In this document: in pieces, positions 13,317 to 13,531 of the stretch
Numbering within the stretch: position 1 is the first letter of the stretch
How the letters are laid out: every line of letters starts with the position of its first letter
Assembly (NCBI GenBank): GCA_012514615.1
Contig: JAAYZY010000579.1
Location: forward strand, 1-13,531
Source: Chloroflexota bacterium
GTDB lineage: Bacteria; Chloroflexota; Anaerolineae; DTPP01
Direction of reading: 5' to 3'
Length of the DNA: 13,531 nt
Position numbers and translations under genes: made by a program
The notes under the pieces: model-generated
Databases searched by the model: none
The model's input: only the letters and a program-made list of their open reading frames with translations
What the model was told of the DNA's origin: nothing

Positions 13317-13332
13317 GGGCGGCAGCCCGCCC
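13317..13332 (-). terminator. GC hairpin between the edge gene and the EEP gene
   Basis: GGGCGG and CCGCCC form a 6-bp stem with a 4-base loop in the 85-base gap, 37 bases after the stop of the upstream (- strand) gene. No T-run follows, so termination is uncertain. No convincing promoter for the EEP gene is visible in this gap. Confidence 0.3.
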
Positions 13333-13368
13333 CTTAAGAAGACGTCCGGGGCAGCCCTACCGGTTCCA

Positions 13369-13531
13369 CTACAGTTGCCCCCGCTCCATGGCGGCCATGA
13401 GGGCCATCTGCCGGTGCAGCGGGTCGGCGGCCACCCTCTCCGCCACGGCCTCGGCCTGCGCCTGAGCTTCGGCGTGCACGGCCGCCTCGTCCACAGTGAG
13501 CAGTCGGCGTTCGCGCATGAGCTGCTGGCCG
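13369..13531 (-). CDS. C-terminal end of an unrecognised Ala/Glu-rich protein (partial)
   Basis: The last 53 codons of a gene that continues past the window edge, ending in TAG (13371-13369). The peptide runs GQQLMRERRLLTVDEAAVHA and then an Ala/Gln/Glu/Val-rich helix, ending ALMAAMERGQL. Third codon positions are strongly G/C and synonymous choice matches its neighbours, which supports real coding. The sequence looks all-helical and possibly coiled-coil. I do not recognise a family. An in-frame ATG at 13516 would allow a complete 48-residue protein, so it might be small rather than partial. Confidence 0.5.
   Translation of the reverse strand, partial: GQQLMRERRLLTVDEAAVHAEAQAQAEAVAERVAADPLHRQMALMAAMERGQL

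Overview
The window is high-GC bacterial chromosomal DNA with strong G/C preference at third codon positions, short intergenic gaps and AGGAGG-type ribosome binding sites. It carries a lipoprotein deacetylase with a long Pro/Thr linker, hydrogenase and formate dehydrogenase maturation genes, a trimethylamine/methanol-type UroD-fold protein, a mycoredoxin-like glutaredoxin and paired CPBP membrane proteins. Together these suggest an anaerobic or facultative, possibly thermophilic, member of Chloroflexota (Anaerolineae/Thermoflexia-like). That placement is an inference from gene style, not from a marker gene. No tRNA, rRNA, CRISPR array or transposase is visible, and no gap between genes exceeds 300 bases.

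Left half, all on the + strand: polysaccharide deacetylase lipoprotein (31-948); an orphan NarL/FixJ response regulator with a near-consensus promoter (1085-1726); hypA and hypB for nickel insertion into [NiFe] hydrogenase (1847-2875); a glycerophosphodiester phosphodiesterase (2908-3705); an M28-family metallopeptidase with hydrophobic segments inside the catalytic domain (3758-4834); a uracil-DNA glycosylase-superfamily protein (4860-5468); a CPBP (CAAX-protease-like) membrane protein broken by a one-base frameshift (5586-6397); and a second CPBP-like protein with a degenerate active site (6464-7387). Most junctions from hypA to the UDG are short and carry strong Shine-Dalgarno sequences, so part of this run may be co-transcribed.

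The two halves converge at 7388-7492. Right half, all on the - strand and read right to left: the C-terminal end of an unrecognised Ala/Glu-rich protein at the window edge (13369-13531); a membrane-anchored endonuclease/exonuclease/phosphatase protein (12228-13283); an O6-alkylguanine-DNA alkyltransferase 12 bases downstream (11679-12215); a processive family 2 glycosyltransferase with its own promoter and a leader hairpin (10006-11526); and a compact three-gene operon of glutaredoxin, UroD/MtaA-like protein and fdhD (9831 to 7493), with a good promoter overlapped by a 12-bp inverted repeat.

HypAB and FdhD imply that the cell makes a [NiFe] hydrogenase and a molybdenum/tungsten formate dehydrogenase-like enzyme, but neither enzyme nor HypCDEF is in this window. 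The most notable points are altered metal or catalytic residues in several otherwise well-conserved families (FdhD, UroD-like, UDG, second CPBP), the grx-uroD-fdhD operon with its dyad, and the frameshifted CPBP gene. I did not find convincing evidence of a wholly new system.
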